Positions 5,589 through 5,680 of a stretch of DNA of 5,680 nucleotides are shown here, piece by piece. The notes under the pieces are model-generated. The model did no database searches. It was not told the DNA's origin and saw only the letters and a list, made by a program, of their open reading frames with translations. Location: NCBI GenBank assembly GCA_020852775.1, contig JADZAD010000198.1, positions 1-5,680 on the forward strand, read 5' to 3'. The first letter of the stretch is position 1. Each line of letters opens with the position of its first letter. The position numbers and the translations under genes were made by a program. Source of the stretch: Anaerolineae bacterium (lineage in GTDB: Bacteria; Chloroflexota; Anaerolineae; Aggregatilineales; UBA3940).

Positions 5589-5680
5589 ATGCGTAAGAAC
5601 AAGTGGGCCTTCATGGTACTGCTGCTCGTCGCCATGACGATGCTGTTCTCAGCATGCGCCCCCGCAGCAGAAGCCCCCGC
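5589..5680 (+). CDS. N-terminus of a secreted lipoprotein, probably another ABC solute-binding protein (partial)
   Basis: Only the first 30 codons are present; the gene runs off the window's right edge. The visible sequence is a clear lipoprotein signal peptide: basic start MRKNKW, hydrophobic core at residues 7-20, and FSAC with Cys23 as the expected lipidation site (Phe rather than Leu at -3). An Ala/Pro/Glu linker follows. This layout is typical of solute-binding lipoproteins in Chloroflexota. An excellent ribosome site at 5574-5581 supports the start. Following directly after a binding-protein/permease pair, it most likely begins a second sugar importer unit, perhaps one that also supplies the ATP-binding subunit missing here. 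No ligand-binding domain is visible, so the solute-binding role is inference and another lipoprotein type cannot be excluded. Confidence 0.72.
   Translation, partial: MRKNKWAFMVLLLVAMTMLFSACAPAAEAP

Noticed and set aside
5426..5635. Small - strand frame across the gap and the start of the second lipoprotein gene
   Set aside because: It overlaps the ribosome site and signal peptide of a well supported + strand gene and shows no motif or convincing ribosome site.

Overview
The window reads as a stretch of GC-rich bacterial chromosome (roughly 58-60% G+C by eye) carrying a carbohydrate or nucleoside uptake and catabolism cluster, with every recognisable gene on the + strand. The style of the lipoprotein signal peptides (short basic start, hydrophobic core, L/F-S-A-C lipobox, then an Ala/Pro/Glu-rich linker), the XylF-type binding proteins and strong AAGGAG ribosome sites suggest a Chloroflexota (Chloroflexus/Anaerolineae-like) genome. 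That taxonomic guess is inference and was not tested by any search.

Layout: 1-140 is a leader with a good sigma70-type promoter (TTGACA, 18-bp spacer, TACACT). 141-1649 encodes an FGGY-family sugar kinase, probably acting on a pentulose such as xylulose. 1650-1810 is a 161-bp gap with a weak promoter candidate and a small palindrome. 1811-2767 encodes an inosine/uridine-preferring-type nucleoside hydrolase. A strong GNRA-loop hairpin (2777-2812) follows its stop. 2913-4100 (or 3003-4100) encodes a XylF-family periplasmic sugar-binding lipoprotein. 4137-5357 encodes a XylH-family permease. 5358-5588 is an AT-richer regulatory gap with overlapping inverted repeats, a second hairpin and possible operator half-sites. 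5589-5680 is the start of another secreted lipoprotein, cut off by the window edge.

How they may work together: the binding protein captures a pentose-like ligand outside the membrane and the permease imports it. The nucleoside hydrolase could release a free sugar from an N-glycoside, and the FGGY kinase could phosphorylate a keto-sugar for entry into the pentose phosphate pathway. Two points are unusual. No ATP-binding subunit lies between or directly after the binding protein and permease, although xyl-type operons normally include one. The nucleoside hydrolase also has Pro-Asp where classical inosine-uridine hydrolases have His-Asp. I see no CRISPR array, RNA gene, insertion sequence or phage gene, and no convincing evidence of a wholly new system. 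The best leads are the mixed gene content and the 5358-5588 regulatory gap.
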